Below are positions 8,901 to 18,268 of a stretch of DNA of 60,359 nucleotides, in pieces; position 1 is the stretch's first letter, and the number at the start of each line of letters is the position of its first letter. The notes under the pieces were generated by a model. It had not been told where the DNA came from, ran no database searches, and was given only the letters and a program-made list of their open reading frames with translations. Both the position numbers and the translations under genes were made by a program. Origin of the DNA: Flavobacteriia bacterium (GTDB lineage Bacteria > Bacteroidota > Bacteroidia > Flavobacteriales > Flavobacteriaceae); the NCBI GenBank assembly GCA_013298525.1, contig JAAFHW010000005.1, positions 1-60,359 on the forward strand, given 5' to 3'.

Positions 8901-8952
8901 GCCACAGATTCACAGATTTTTTAAAATTATTTATAATCTGTGAATCTGTGGC
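8901..8952. repeat. Perfect 18-bp inverted repeat in a divergent promoter region
   Basis: GCCACAGATTCACAGATT (8901-8918) is followed after 16 nt by its exact reverse complement (8935-8952). Each arm itself contains two copies of ACAGATT. It lies between the divergent starts of the rhomboid gene (8815) and rarA (9020), so it is not at a gene end and has no T-run of a terminator. It looks like a dispersed palindromic element of flavobacterial intergenic DNA, or less likely an operator. Confidence 0.75.
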
Positions 8953-9019
8953 AAAAGAATCCAAGCAATATTTATGAAAATCTGAAAAAAGTTCAGATTG
9001 AAATATGTAATTTTACCAC

Positions 9020-10297
9020 ATGGAAGCACCTTTAGCCGAACGCATTCGTCCGCAGAAATTAGAAGATTACATTAGTCAGTTGCACTTGGTTGGACCGAAT
9101 GGTTCATTGACGCAACAGATTGCTCGTGGTGTTATTCCTTCAATGATTTTTTGGGGTTCGCCTGGTACCGGAAAAACGACTTTGGCTCAGATAATTGCCA
9201 AGCAAAGTAATCGTCCGTTTTATGAATTGAGCGCTATAAATAGTGGTGTGAAAGACATCCGCGATGTGATTGAAAAAGCAAAACAAAGTGGCGGATTGTT
9301 TACGGCTAAAAATCCAATTTTGTTTATTGACGAGATTCATCGTTTTAGTAAATCACAACAAGATTCACTTTTGGCAGCTGTAGAAAAAGGTTGGGTAACA
9401 TTGATTGGAGCGACAACCGAAAATCCGAGTTTTGAAGTGATTCCTGCGTTATTGTCACGTTGTCAGGTTTATGTTTTAAATCCGTTTTCGAAGGAAGATT
9501 TATTAGCGCTTTTGGAACGAGCGATGAAATTAGACATAATAATTTCTTCCAAAAAAATAAAAATCAAAGAATCAGAAGCGTTGTTGCGACTTTCTGGTGG
9601 TGATGGACGCAAACTATTAAATATTTTTGAATTGGTTGTAAACGCAAGCCCTGAAGGTCAAATTACAATTACCAATGAAAAAGTTTTAGAATTAGTACAA
9701 CAAAACACAGTTCTTTATGACAAAACTGGCGAACAACATTATGATATTGTTTCTGCTTTTATAAAATCGATTCGCGGAAGCGACCCAAATGGAGCAGTTT
9801 ATTGGTTGGCTCGAATGATTGAAGGTGGCGAAGATGTAAAATTTATAGCTCGAAGAATGTTGATTTTATCAAGTGAAGACATTGGAAATGCAAATCCAAC
9901 TGCTTTTATTATGGCGAATAATACGTTTCAAGCGGTTGCCACAATTGGTTATCCTGAAAGTAGAATTATTTTGAGTCAGTGTGCGGTTTATTTAGCTACA
10001 TCTCCGAAAAGTAATGCAAGTTATATGGCGATTGGCGAAGCGCAAGCTATTGTAAAACAAACTGGCGATTTACCAGTTCCAATTCATTTGCGAAACGCTC
10101 CAACCAAATTAATGAAGGAATTAGGTTATGGTGATGAATACCAATATTCTCACAATTACGCAAATAATTTTAGCGAACAAGAATATTTACCTGATGCAAT
10201 TAAGGAAACTAAATTCTACGATCCTGGAAGTAATTCTAGAGAAAATGGAACGAGAGAATTTTTAAAAAATCGTTGGAAAGATAAATATGGTTATTAG
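9020..10297 (+). CDS. rarA: Replication-associated recombination protein RarA (MgsA), AAA+ ATPase
   Basis: RarA/MgsA is a AAA+ ATPase related to clamp loaders that acts at stalled replication forks; the eukaryotic homologue is WRNIP1. The 425-residue protein has Walker [10 protein letters not shown] (about residues 47-55), Walker [10 protein letters not shown] and the sensor segment [20 protein letters not shown], followed by the C-terminal tetramerisation region ([20 protein letters not shown] and EDIGNANP). The length is normal. The upstream TAATTTTA, one base from a perfect -7 box, ends only 4 nt before the ATG. Confidence 0.93.
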   Translation: MEAPLAERIRPQKLEDYISQLHLVGPNGSLTQQIARGVIPSMIFWGSPGTGKTTLAQIIAKQSNRPFYELSAINSGVKDIRDVIEKAKQSGGLFTAKNPILFIDEIHRFSKSQQDSLLAAVEKGWVTLIGATTENPSFEVIPALLSRCQVYVLNPFSKEDLLALLERAMKLDIIISSKKIKIKESEALLRLSGGDGRKLLNIFELVVNASPEGQITITNEKVLELVQQNTVLYDKTGEQHYDIVSAFIKSIRGSDPNGAVYWLARMIEGGEDVKFIARRMLILSSEDIGNANPTAFIMANNTFQAVATIGYPESRIILSQCAVYLATSPKSNASYMAIGEAQAIVKQTGDLPVPIHLRNAPTKLMKELGYGDEYQYSHNYANNFSEQEYLPDAIKETKFYDPGSNSRENGTREFLKNRWKDKYGY

Positions 10298-10305
10298 TAA
10301 ATAGT

Positions 10306-11058
10306 TTAGAATTTTACTTCTACTTTTTCAGTAACTAATTTGTCGTTTTGATAGTATTCGAAAAACCATTCGTTGTTTTTTGAAAAGAAAACACCTTGAA
10401 TTGTTCCTCTTGTGGCGATATAAACATCTTTTGTTGAAGTATTGAAGATTTTATAAATCACTTTTGGTTCAGAGTCTATGATTTGAAAACCATTTGTGAT
10501 TGGTTGAACAAATAAAGATGAATTATCAACTTTAGAAGTATAAACCTTGACATTCTCGCTAGTTACAACAACCTTTTCTACATTTACTTTAGCTGGAGCT
10601 GGTTCACCAATCATCCCTAAACTCTTTTGTGAAGGTTGGTATTTGTGGGTTTTTAAAATACTAAAACTATCAAAAGCCATTCGTAAAGCTTGATTATAGG
10701 CAACTTTATATTCTTTATCTTTACTTGTTCCTTCTTCTGAAGTATATAAAATTGTTCCTCTACAGTCTTTTAAAACAACTTTCACTCTTGTTGTGAAAAA
10801 ATTATTATTAGGAATAACATCAACAAATACTTTATTACAATTATTTGCGATAAAATCATCAGGAGCAGTTTCATTACTTAAATAGGTTTCGAAACCATAT
10901 TTTTCCATAAATAATTTAGTCAAAGCATTTAAGTTATACATGTTTTCTTCTTTCAAAAAGTTGAATTTTGAAGGCACCATTGCATACTTATAGTCATTCA
11001 AATTTTGACTAAATCCGATAGCAGAAACTAATAAAAATAAAAGATAATATTTTTTCAT
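10306..11058 (-). CDS. Exported protein of unknown function
   Basis: The 250-residue protein starts with a clear signal peptide (MKKYYLLFLLVSAIGFSQ) and lacks a lipobox. The mature part is predicted to be mostly beta-strand and shows no motif I recognise; the segment VFVDVIPNNNFFTTRVKVVLKDCRGTILY (about residues 75-103) suggests a sandwich fold. Its ATG overlaps the stop of the upstream HAD phosphatase gene as TAATG, so the two are probably co-translated. It converges on rarA with only 8 nt between stops. Confidence 0.7.
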   Translation of the reverse strand: MKKYYLLFLLVSAIGFSQNLNDYKYAMVPSKFNFLKEENMYNLNALTKLFMEKYGFETYLSNETAPDDFIANNCNKVFVDVIPNNNFFTTRVKVVLKDCRGTILYTSEEGTSKDKEYKVAYNQALRMAFDSFSILKTHKYQPSQKSLGMIGEPAPAKVNVEKVVVTSENVKVYTSKVDNSSLFVQPITNGFQIIDSEPKVIYKIFNTSTKDVYIATRGTIQGVFFSKNNEWFFEYYQNDKLVTEKVEVKF

Positions 11059-11741
11059 TATAGGTAATTTTTTAATTCTATTAAGTGATTCACTTGTTTG
11101 ATATGAGAAGGAATTTCAATTTTACTTTCGTTAAAAAATATGGCATCAATCCCAAAATCTAATGCTCCTTTAACATCAGCATCTATACAATCGCCAATCA
11201 TAATACTATTCTGTTTATTGGCATTTGCCTTTGATAAAGCATACTCAAATATCTTAGGATTTGGTTTTTTCACACCAGCCATTTCCGAATTGGTTACAGA
11301 AATAAAATAATCTGAAATTCCAGAATTATTTAATTTTTTATATTGAACTTCTGCAAAACCATTGGTTATTATATGCAACTTATACTTAAGATTGAGATAG
11401 TCTAAAACTTCTTTTGCGCCATCAAATAACATGTTGTTTTCTGGCAAATAGGTTATATAATCAACTGACATTTGATTAATATCTTCATCAGAAATTGAAT
11501 AGTTTAGCGCATCAAACGAATCTTTCAATCTTTTGTAACGTAGTTCCTCGTGAGAAATTTTATCAACTTGATACAATTTCCAACAAGCTTGATTGATTGG
11601 TGCGTAGATTTCTACAAACGATTTTGTATCAACTTTTGGGTGATTTTCTTTAAATATTTTATCAAAAGCCAGCTCAGAATTTTTATCAAAATCCCAAAGT
11701 GTATGATCTAAATCAAAAAAAATATCGGTAATATGTTTCAA
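11058..11741 (-). CDS. HAD-superfamily hydrolase, YjjG-like nucleotidase
   Basis: The 227-residue protein has all four HAD motifs: FFDLDHTLWD (motif I, nucleophile and acid aspartates), HIITNGFAEVQ (motif II), KKPNPKIF (motif III lysine) and IGDCIDADVKGA (motif IV). The DHTLWD form and overall length match the YjjG group, which removes phosphate from non-canonical pyrimidine nucleotides in house-cleaning. The exact substrate cannot be read from the sequence. It overlaps the downstream exported-protein gene by the TAATG junction. Confidence 0.8.
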   Translation of the reverse strand: MKHITDIFFDLDHTLWDFDKNSELAFDKIFKENHPKVDTKSFVEIYAPINQACWKLYQVDKISHEELRYKRLKDSFDALNYSISDEDINQMSVDYITYLPENNMLFDGAKEVLDYLNLKYKLHIITNGFAEVQYKKLNNSGISDYFISVTNSEMAGVKKPNPKIFEYALSKANANKQNSIMIGDCIDADVKGALDFGIDAIFFNESKIEIPSHIKQVNHLIELKNYL

Positions 11742-11791
11742 TTTTAAATTTATTAATTGACTTGAAAAATTGCTAAGTTTTGAATTTATAA

Positions 11792-12475
11792 TTAGAAAAT
11801 ACCATTATCATTGAAACTATAATAACCATTTTCTGTAATAATAATATGATCCAATACAAAAATATCCATTTGTTGACCAGCTAATTTCAATTTTTTGGTC
11901 ACTTCTTTGTCTGCATCACTTGCTAGCAATTTTCCAGATGGATGATTGTGTGTCAAAATTAACGAAGTTGCGTTATATTCCAATGCGGTTTTGAAAATTA
12001 TTCTGCTGTCTACAACAGTTCCTGTAATGCCTCCTTTTGAAAGTTGTGATTTATGAATTACTTTATTGGAATTATTGAGATATAAAACCCAAAATTCTTC
12101 GTGTGGCAATTCACCTATTATGGGTTGCATGATTTCGAAAACAACTTTGCTTGAAGTAATTTTATCTAAAGTAATAGCTTCTTCTGATCGTCTTCTTCTT
12201 CCTAATTCTAATGCTGCTGCGATAGAAATAGCTTTTGCCTCACCTATTCCTTTAAATTCGGTAAGTTGTTGAATGGATAATTTTCCGAGTTGGTTTAAAT
12301 TGTTGTTGGCTGAAAATAAAATGCGTTGACAAAGTTGCACTGCGCTTTCATTTCGAGAGCCGGAACCAATTAAAATAGCAAGTAATTCGGAATCTGATAA
12401 GGAAGATTTTCCTTTTAGTAGAAATTTTTCTCTTGGGCGATCGTCTTCAGCCCATTGATTGATAGGTGTGTACAT
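11792..12475 (-). CDS. radC: RadC-family JAB-domain protein
   Basis: The 227-residue protein has an N-terminal helix-hairpin-helix-like part (residues about 1-95, WAEDDRPREKFLLKG and LLAILIGSGSRNESAVQLCQRIL) and a C-terminal JAB/MPN metalloprotease-like domain with LILTHNHPSGKLLASDAD, the HxH-x7-S-x2-D metal-binding signature. RadC was named for DNA repair, but its molecular function is unsettled. It is divergently oriented to the DUF1287 gene, with 95 nt between starts. Confidence 0.9.
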   Translation of the reverse strand: MYTPINQWAEDDRPREKFLLKGKSSLSDSELLAILIGSGSRNESAVQLCQRILFSANNNLNQLGKLSIQQLTEFKGIGEAKAISIAAALELGRRRRSEEAITLDKITSSKVVFEIMQPIIGELPHEEFWVLYLNNSNKVIHKSQLSKGGITGTVVDSRIIFKTALEYNATSLILTHNHPSGKLLASDADKEVTKKLKLAGQQMDIFVLDHIIITENGYYSFNDNGIF

Positions 12476-12570
12476 AATTATTTTGGCGTTTATAAATCAC
12501 AAAGAACTATATTTTTTTAAAGAGTTCAAAATAAAATGATTAGAATTTTCGTTTGAATAAAAAACAATTC

Positions 12571-13200
12571 ATGAAACTACCTTTAATTCTTCTGGTGATT
12601 TTATTTTCTTTTGGATGCAAAAAAGCTGAAAAAAATAAATTGAAAACTGAAAACATTTCAGTTGCTGCGATTGAAAACCCTTCTACTTTTGAAGAGAAGC
12701 TTTCAAATGCTGCAATTTCAATTATTGATGAAAATGTAGTTTACACTCCAGATTATGTTTCATTAAAATATCCTAATGGTGATGTTCCTGCTAAAACTGG
12801 AGTTTGTTCAGACGTTGTAATTCGTGCCTATCGAAAACTTGGAATTGATTTGCAAAAAGAAGTTCACGAAGATATGAAAGCTAACTTTTCGAAATATCCA
12901 ACCAAATGGGGTTTGAAAAAAACAGACACAAATATTGACCACAGAAGAGTTCCAAATCTTGAAGTTTTCTTTGAACGAAAAGGTAAAAAACTTGAAGTTT
13001 CAAATAATCCAAATGATTATAAAACAGGCGAAATTGTAACTTGGATGATTAATGGAAAATTACCTCACATTGGAATTATAACCCACAAAAAATCAATAGA
13101 TGGAAACCCTATTATTGTTCACAATGTTGGTGGCGGACAAGTCGCAGAAGATTGCTTGTTTAGTTGGGAAATTGTTGGTCATTTTAAGTATGGAAAGTAA
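12571..13200 (+). CDS. DUF1287-family lipoprotein, NlpC/P60-like fold
   Basis: The 209-residue protein begins MKLPLILLVILFSFGCKK, a lipoprotein signal peptide with the lipid-accepting Cys in the SFGC box. The mature part contains GVCSDVVIRAYRKLGIDLQ with a probable catalytic Cys, HIGIITHKK and IVHNVGGG, as in DUF1287 proteins, which resemble cysteine amidases of the NlpC/P60 group acting on peptidoglycan. The ATG at 12571 is preferred to a TTG at 12553 because it gives a standard lipoprotein signal. The enzymatic role is inferred from family resemblance only. Confidence 0.75.
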   Translation: MKLPLILLVILFSFGCKKAEKNKLKTENISVAAIENPSTFEEKLSNAAISIIDENVVYTPDYVSLKYPNGDVPAKTGVCSDVVIRAYRKLGIDLQKEVHEDMKANFSKYPTKWGLKKTDTNIDHRRVPNLEVFFERKGKKLEVSNNPNDYKTGEIVTWMINGKLPHIGIITHKKSIDGNPIIVHNVGGGQVAEDCLFSWEIVGHFKYGK

Positions 13201-13416
13201 TTACACTTCCTTTTTAGCAAAATAAGAATAAATTAAAAATACAATTACAGCTAAAATCCCTAAATAAAAAACAATTAAAATTAGAACGGAAATAAATGCA
13301 ATAAATCTAGTTCCAATATAACTATCCGAATCAACAAATATTTTCCAATTCTTATTTAAAACACTTTTAGAATCCAAAACATAAAATAAATCTAAAATTG
13401 CGCTTAAAATCTCCAT
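13201..13416 (-). CDS. Small single-pass membrane protein, hypothetical
   Basis: The 71-residue protein has one long hydrophobic segment (about residues 38-65, IAFISVLILIVFYLGILAV) and a short basic tail. No family is recognised. Its stop abuts the stop of the convergent lipoprotein gene with no gap, and it lies 40 nt downstream of the Mur ligase gene on the same strand, so it could be its last cistron. Base composition matches its neighbours. It could still be a chance frame. Confidence 0.5.
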   Translation of the reverse strand: MEILSAILDLFYVLDSKSVLNKNWKIFVDSDSYIGTRFIAFISVLILIVFYLGILAVIVFLIYSYFAKKEV

Positions 13417-13455
13417 TATTTTCTTTTAGTTTCAAATAAAGAATATATTTTCAAA

Positions 13456-14811
13456 TTACTTCAACAATCCTTTTACCTCATCAAAATTCAATCCTCCATA
13501 ATTACCTGAACTCATTAACAATAAAGCGGAGTTATCAAAGTTTTGACTGAATAAGAAATTTTTAAAATCTGCTGGATTTGTATAGATAATTAAATCTTCT
13601 CTTTGGAATGATTGTGCTATTTGTTCGTAAGTTACTTCTTCAAGTTGCTTGATTTTTACAGCATCTGGAGAATAGAAAACTGCGGCAACATCGGCTGCGT
13701 CTAGTGCGCCTTGATATTCCTTTAGAAATTCTGCGTTTAAACTACTATAAGTATGTAATTCTAAACACGCAATCAAAGTTCTATCTGGATATTGATTCTT
13801 TACTGCTTTTGTGGTTGCTGAAACCTTACTTGGTGAATGAGCAAAATCTTTATAAGCTACTTTTCCTTTTCCTTCAGCAATTTTTTCTAGACGTTTACTT
13901 GCTCCTTTAAAACTGGCAATGGCTTCGTAGAAATCGGCTTCATCAACACCCATATTTTGGCAAATCCATTTTGCTCCTGCTAGATTATTCAAATTGTGTG
14001 CCCCAAAAACTTCTATTGGCATTGGACCTTCCGGCGTATCAAGTAAAGTAGTTCCATCTTCAACAGTGTAACTTGGTGTTTGATAAGCAATTTTTCTGAT
14101 TGGGTTTTCAGAATTTTCGGCTACTTTTTTAACGGTTTCGTCTTCTTCATTGTAAACAAGAATTCCACCTTTTGTAATTTGATTTACAAAAATTTCAAAT
14201 TGCTCTACATAATTTTCAAAGGTTGGAAACACATTAATATGATCCCAAGCAATTCCTGAAAGCAAAGCAATATTAGGTTGATACAAATGAAATTTTGGTC
14301 GTCTGTCTATTGGTGAAGATAAATATTCATCGCCTTCCAGTACAATAAAATCGTTATTTTCTGTTAGATGAACCATAGTATCAAATCCTTCTAACTGAGC
14401 TCCAACCATATAATCAACTTCAATATTGTGATAATGCATTACGTGTAAAATCATTGAAGTTATAGTTGTTTTTCCATGTGAACCACCAATTACAACTCGG
14501 GTTTTATTTTTAGATTGTTCGTATAAAAATTCAGGATAAGAATAGATTTTCAATCCTAATTCTTTTGCTTTTAACAATTCAGGATTGTCTGCTTTTGCGT
14601 GCATTCCTAAAATGATAGCCTCAATATCTTGAGTAATTTTTTCTGGAAACCAACCCATTTCAATAGGCAACAAACCTTTTTTTTCTAAACGTGATTTTGA
14701 TGGCTCAAAAATAGCGTCGTCGCTTCCTGTAACTTGATATCCTTTGTTATGTAATGCTAGTGCTAAATTGTGCATGGCTGCACCGCCAATGGCTATGAAA
14801 TGTGTACGCAT
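13456..14811 (-). CDS. mpl: Mpl-type Mur ligase (UDP-MurNAc:murein tripeptide ligase)
   Basis: Mpl attaches recovered tripeptide L-Ala-D-Glu-diaminopimelate to UDP-MurNAc in peptidoglycan recycling. The protein has the MurC-like Rossmann start MRTHFIAIGGAAMHNLALAL, the ATP loop GGSHGKTTITSMI, the Mur central domain with EGDEYLSSPIDRRPKF, and the KDFAHSPSK region of the C-terminal domain. I chose the ATG at 14811 (451 residues); an ATG four codons upstream is possible. A second recycling gene, anmK, lies at 52058. MurC is less likely given the HLYQPNIALLSGIAWDHINVF context. Confidence 0.83.
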   Translation of the reverse strand: MRTHFIAIGGAAMHNLALALHNKGYQVTGSDDAIFEPSKSRLEKKGLLPIEMGWFPEKITQDIEAIILGMHAKADNPELLKAKELGLKIYSYPEFLYEQSKNKTRVVIGGSHGKTTITSMILHVMHYHNIEVDYMVGAQLEGFDTMVHLTENNDFIVLEGDEYLSSPIDRRPKFHLYQPNIALLSGIAWDHINVFPTFENYVEQFEIFVNQITKGGILVYNEEDETVKKVAENSENPIRKIAYQTPSYTVEDGTTLLDTPEGPMPIEVFGAHNLNNLAGAKWICQNMGVDEADFYEAIASFKGASKRLEKIAEGKGKVAYKDFAHSPSKVSATTKAVKNQYPDRTLIACLELHTYSSLNAEFLKEYQGALDAADVAAVFYSPDAVKIKQLEEVTYEQIAQSFQREDLIIYTNPADFKNFLFSQNFDNSALLLMSSGNYGGLNFDEVKGLLK

Positions 14812-14880
14812 TTGAAATTCCAATTATTAAAATTCCAAATCCCAAACCTATAATTATTGGAATTTGGAATTTGAGTTTTG

Positions 14881-15570
14881 TTATTTTTTTTCGAATTGTT
14901 CTTTTAATTTTGTTGCTTTCGCTTTATCTTTAATTTTATTCAAATATAAATTATATAATTTTTGAAAAGTGGTTTTTGAATTGCCAATTTCGTGTGCTTT
15001 AATATAATTTGTTTCTGCTTTTTTATAACGGTTGAAATATTCGTCGATATAACCTTTGGAAAGGTAGCCATCTACTTTAGAAAGCTCCATTAATTCGTTA
15101 GAATATTTTACAGCTTTAGTCTCACTTCCACCAACAATTCCTGGCAATTCTATGTAAAGCATTACCAATGCCCAACGTGAATCGATATGTTTCACATCTA
15201 ATTTTGCTGCTGTGAGAAAAGCGCTTTCCACATCATCAATCATTCCTAAAGCCTTGAATTTATTAACTGATTTGGCTTTCATTCCGAGAGCTCCACCATA
15301 TTTGTACCAATAATTGGCTGTTTTAGGAAACTGAGTTTTTAAAACTTTATATTGTTTGATAGCTTCATCCCATTTTTTTTGATGCCCTGCGATATCACCA
15401 AGAAACTCAACCGTTTTGTAATGATTTGGATTGGATTTTAAATAGCTTTCAAAAAGAGTTTTAGCTTGATCGTACTTTTCTTGTTTGTAGAGTTTTTCTG
15501 CTTTTTCAAAATCAGTTTCAGCCATCATATTGAAGGAAATTAGAAGAAATAAAAAAGGTAGAAATTTCAT
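14881..15570 (-). CDS. Exported tetratricopeptide-repeat protein
   Basis: The 229-residue protein has a signal peptide (MKFLPFLFLLISFNMMAE) followed by TPR helices: FEKAEKLYKQEKYDQAKTLF, then LKSNPNHYKTVEFLGDIAG and WDEAIKQYKVLKTQFP, with later degenerate repeats to the C-terminus. TPR arrays serve as protein-binding scaffolds, here presumably in the periplasm. The partner is unknown. It lies 57 nt downstream of nothing it overlaps and 57 nt upstream of the Mur ligase start on the same strand, which may make it the first gene of that unit. Confidence 0.78.
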   Translation of the reverse strand: MKFLPFLFLLISFNMMAETDFEKAEKLYKQEKYDQAKTLFESYLKSNPNHYKTVEFLGDIAGHQKKWDEAIKQYKVLKTQFPKTANYWYKYGGALGMKAKSVNKFKALGMIDDVESAFLTAAKLDVKHIDSRWALVMLYIELPGIVGGSETKAVKYSNELMELSKVDGYLSKGYIDEYFNRYKKAETNYIKAHEIGNSKTTFQKLYNLYLNKIKDKAKATKLKEQFEKK

Positions 15571-15648
15571 GGGTTGTTATTATTTTTCAAAAATAAGAAA
15601 AGTTATGTATTAAAGATGAAAGTGTTTTAAAGAACTTAACATTTGTTC

Positions 15649-15791
15649 GATACAATTGCTACCTAGCCATGATTACCTCACTTGACTTTTATTTTATATA
15701 AGTGTTCGGTGAATGCTACGCATTTGAAGCAACTGCCATGCAGTGCAAAAAGCAGGAATATGGACACCAAAAATTCCCGAGCCATTCGCTC
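15649..15791 (+). ncRNA. Four-copy structured RNA element, copy C (longest variant)
   Basis: The 5' block reads GATACAATTGC then TAGCCATGAT, and the 3' block reads AGCAGGAATATGG, then CCAAAAATTCCCGAGCCATTCGCTC. The central region is about 70 nt, longer than in the other copies, and contains possible nested stems such as CACTT/AAGTG. It is on the plus strand, while both flanking genes are on the minus strand, so it cannot be a leader of either. The 307-nt gap 15571-15878 holds this element and the terminator at 15794-15831. TACAATTG upstream is one base from a -7 box. Confidence 0.68.
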
Positions 15792-15793
15792 AT

Positions 15794-15831
15794 AAAAAAA
15801 CTCCGAACTAATTACTTAATTCGGAGTTATT
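15794..15831 (-). terminator. Terminator of the S46 peptidase gene
   Basis: The arms AACTCCGAA (15799-15807) and TTCGGAGTT (15820-15828) pair perfectly with a 12-nt loop. On the minus strand the hairpin is followed by seven T, fitting the end of the S46 gene (stop at 15879). On the plus strand it is followed by ATTATTTT and could also end RNA element copy C, which finishes at 15791. Confidence 0.75.
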
Positions 15832-15878
15832 ATTTTACGATTATTTCGTAATTCTTATTTTGTACTTCGTACTTTGAT

Positions 15879-18029
15879 TTATCTTACCAAAGTCATTTCG
15901 TCAACGATGTGTTTTGCACCTGAGAAATTTTCAATAACCCAAAGAACGTAACGAATGTCTACGTTGATTGTTCTTTGTAATTTGTTATCAAAGATTACAT
16001 CACCAGCCATTGCTTCAATGTTTCCGTCAAAAGCTAGTCCGATTAATTCTCCTTTTCCGTTAAGAACTGGAGAACCTGAGTTTCCTCCTGTGATATCATT
16101 GTCTGTTAAGAAATTCACATGAAGTGAACCGTCTTTATCAGCATAACGACCGAAATCTTTGTTTTTATTCATTTCTAAAACACGCGCTGGTAAATCAAAC
16201 TCTTGATCTCCTTTTTTGTATTTTTTCACTTGACCTGCAAGTGTTGTGTAGTTATTTACAACTGCGTCATTTCTTTTATCTGCAGGAAGCGAACGAACTT
16301 TTCCGTATGTTAAACGCAATGTTGAGTTTGCATCTGGATATTTGATAGCTCCAATTTTAGATTCTCTTAAACCTTCTACCAATAAACGGAATGAAGAGGC
16401 AAAATCATTTTGAGCTTTAGTTACTTCATCCGATTTTTTTCCAAAATGAGCAACCATATCATTTGACAAAGCATATAATGGATCGTTTGTTAGCATAGCT
16501 TCGCTTGGTAAATCTAAGAAAGCTTTAACTCTATCTACTGATGTAAAAATACTTAAATCAAATGCAGCGTTTACATATTTTGTAAAATCATTATTGTTTG
16601 CATCACCAATTTGTTTTACCATAGGAGCAATTGCATAACCTGTTGATTTAGTTGCATATGTTTGTAATTGAGCCGCAAGAATATCTTTCTCTGCTGGAAT
16701 GTGTAATTCTTTAAACATTTCTGTAGCCATCTCAGTGATTTGAGGTGCCATTGTAGCACGTTTTGCAGCATCAGCTTTCACATACAAATCTAATTGTTTT
16801 CCTAAACTTCTTCCAATAGTTCCGAAAGAAGATGTTCTGAATAATTGTTGTAAGTAGTTATCGTGACGAGATTTCTCGTTTGTTAAAGCATAAAAATTAT
16901 TTATGTTAGCAATTACGTTTCCGTATTTAGCTTTATTTGCTGGTTTGTTAGCCCATTTATTAAATTTAGCTTCTTGAGCTGCTTTAGATTTTGCAGTACC
17001 AAATTTGGTTAAAGCATCAATCATTCCTTGACGGTTTTTCCAGTAATTAGCTGTTGAAGCATATTTAGAAGCATATACAAGATTCAAAGCATCACTTTGA
17101 TTCATATATTTTTTCATTCCGTCCATACCTGTTTTTGCACCTTCAACCCAAGCAGGATATGCAAATTTTACATTTTGCTCAATTCCACCGGCTGGCATCC
17201 AACGGTTAGTTCTTCCTGGATATCCAAGAATCATTGCAAAATCATTTTCTTTAACACCACTTAAATTAACTGGTAAATAATGTTTTGGTTTTAACGGAAC
17301 ATTATTTTGAGAATATTCTGCAGGAGAACCATCTGCATTAGCATAAACTCTAAACATTGAGAAATCTGCTGTGTGACGTGGCCATTCCCAGTTGTCAGTA
17401 TCTCCACCAAATTTTCCTAAACTTTCTGGAGGAGTTCCAACTAAACGAACATCTTTATAATCTTGGTAAACAAAATAATAGTACTCATTTCCTTGAAAAA
17501 ATGGACGAACAGAAACCGTATATTTTCTACCTTCATTATTTTCTTTTTCAATTTTAGCAATTTCAGCATTGATAGCTTTTTCTCTATCTGCTTCGCTCAT
17601 ACTTGAGTTTACTACTGCTAAAATTCTTTTTGTACAATCATCCATACGAACAAAGAAACGAACGTATAAGCTTGATGGTTTCATTTCAGATTTTCTATCT
17701 GCAGCCCAATAACCATCTTTTAAATAGTTTTTTTCTGCTGATGATAATTCTGCAATAGCATCATAACCACAGTGGTGATTTGTTAAAACTAAACCATCTT
17801 TAGAGATGATTTCTGCTGTACAACCTCCGTTGAATTGTACAATAGCATCTTTCAAACTATGATTGTTGATGCTGTAGATTTCTTCGGCTGTCAATTGCAA
17901 GCCCATTTTTTGCATATCGCGGTGATTCAAACGTTCGATGAACATTAAAAACCACATTCCTTCGTCAGCTTTAACACTTGTTGGAACAAGCATAATGGCA
18001 GCAATTAAGGATAATAAAATTTTCTTCAT
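15879..18029 (-). CDS. S46-family dipeptidyl-peptidase (DPP7-like)
   Basis: The 716-residue exported protein (signal peptide MKKILLSLIAAIMLVPTSVKA) is an S46 serine exopeptidase, which removes dipeptides from peptide N-termini in the periplasm. The catalytic His is in LTNHHCGYD (about residue 85) and the catalytic Ser in GGNSGSP (about 651). Eighteen residues after the Ser, in GLAFDGN, stands Gly, where DPP7 enzymes have Gly and DPP11 enzymes have Arg, which sets P1 preference. This predicts hydrophobic rather than acidic P1 residues. It is a single gene with its own terminator. Confidence 0.9.
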   Translation of the reverse strand: MKKILLSLIAAIMLVPTSVKADEGMWFLMFIERLNHRDMQKMGLQLTAEEIYSINNHSLKDAIVQFNGGCTAEIISKDGLVLTNHHCGYDAIAELSSAEKNYLKDGYWAADRKSEMKPSSLYVRFFVRMDDCTKRILAVVNSSMSEADREKAINAEIAKIEKENNEGRKYTVSVRPFFQGNEYYYFVYQDYKDVRLVGTPPESLGKFGGDTDNWEWPRHTADFSMFRVYANADGSPAEYSQNNVPLKPKHYLPVNLSGVKENDFAMILGYPGRTNRWMPAGGIEQNVKFAYPAWVEGAKTGMDGMKKYMNQSDALNLVYASKYASTANYWKNRQGMIDALTKFGTAKSKAAQEAKFNKWANKPANKAKYGNVIANINNFYALTNEKSRHDNYLQQLFRTSSFGTIGRSLGKQLDLYVKADAAKRATMAPQITEMATEMFKELHIPAEKDILAAQLQTYATKSTGYAIAPMVKQIGDANNNDFTKYVNAAFDLSIFTSVDRVKAFLDLPSEAMLTNDPLYALSNDMVAHFGKKSDEVTKAQNDFASSFRLLVEGLRESKIGAIKYPDANSTLRLTYGKVRSLPADKRNDAVVNNYTTLAGQVKKYKKGDQEFDLPARVLEMNKNKDFGRYADKDGSLHVNFLTDNDITGGNSGSPVLNGKGELIGLAFDGNIEAMAGDVIFDNKLQRTINVDIRYVLWVIENFSGAKHIVDEMTLVR

Positions 18030-18221
18030 AATTGAAAATATAAAAGGTTAATTGTTTGTTAGCTAATAGTCTATTTAAAATGCAATTTGTTACACTTTGA
18101 ATTGAATATTGCAAAATTTTAGTGTTGCGAAATTACGATTTTTTGAGGATTATTTAAATTTTATGGTCGAAAACCTGAATTAATAAGTTAATTTTAACTT
18201 TACTTTAGGAAATCAAAACAC

Positions 18222-18251
18222 AAAAAAAGCCTCGAAAATTTCGAAGCTTTA
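18222..18251 (-). terminator. Terminator after obgE
   Basis: On the minus strand AAGCTTCGAA pairs with TTCGAGGCTT (one T-G wobble) around a short loop and is followed by seven T. It begins about 18 nt after the obgE stop. Confidence 0.78.
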
Positions 18252-18268
18252 GTTTATTTAGAAATATC

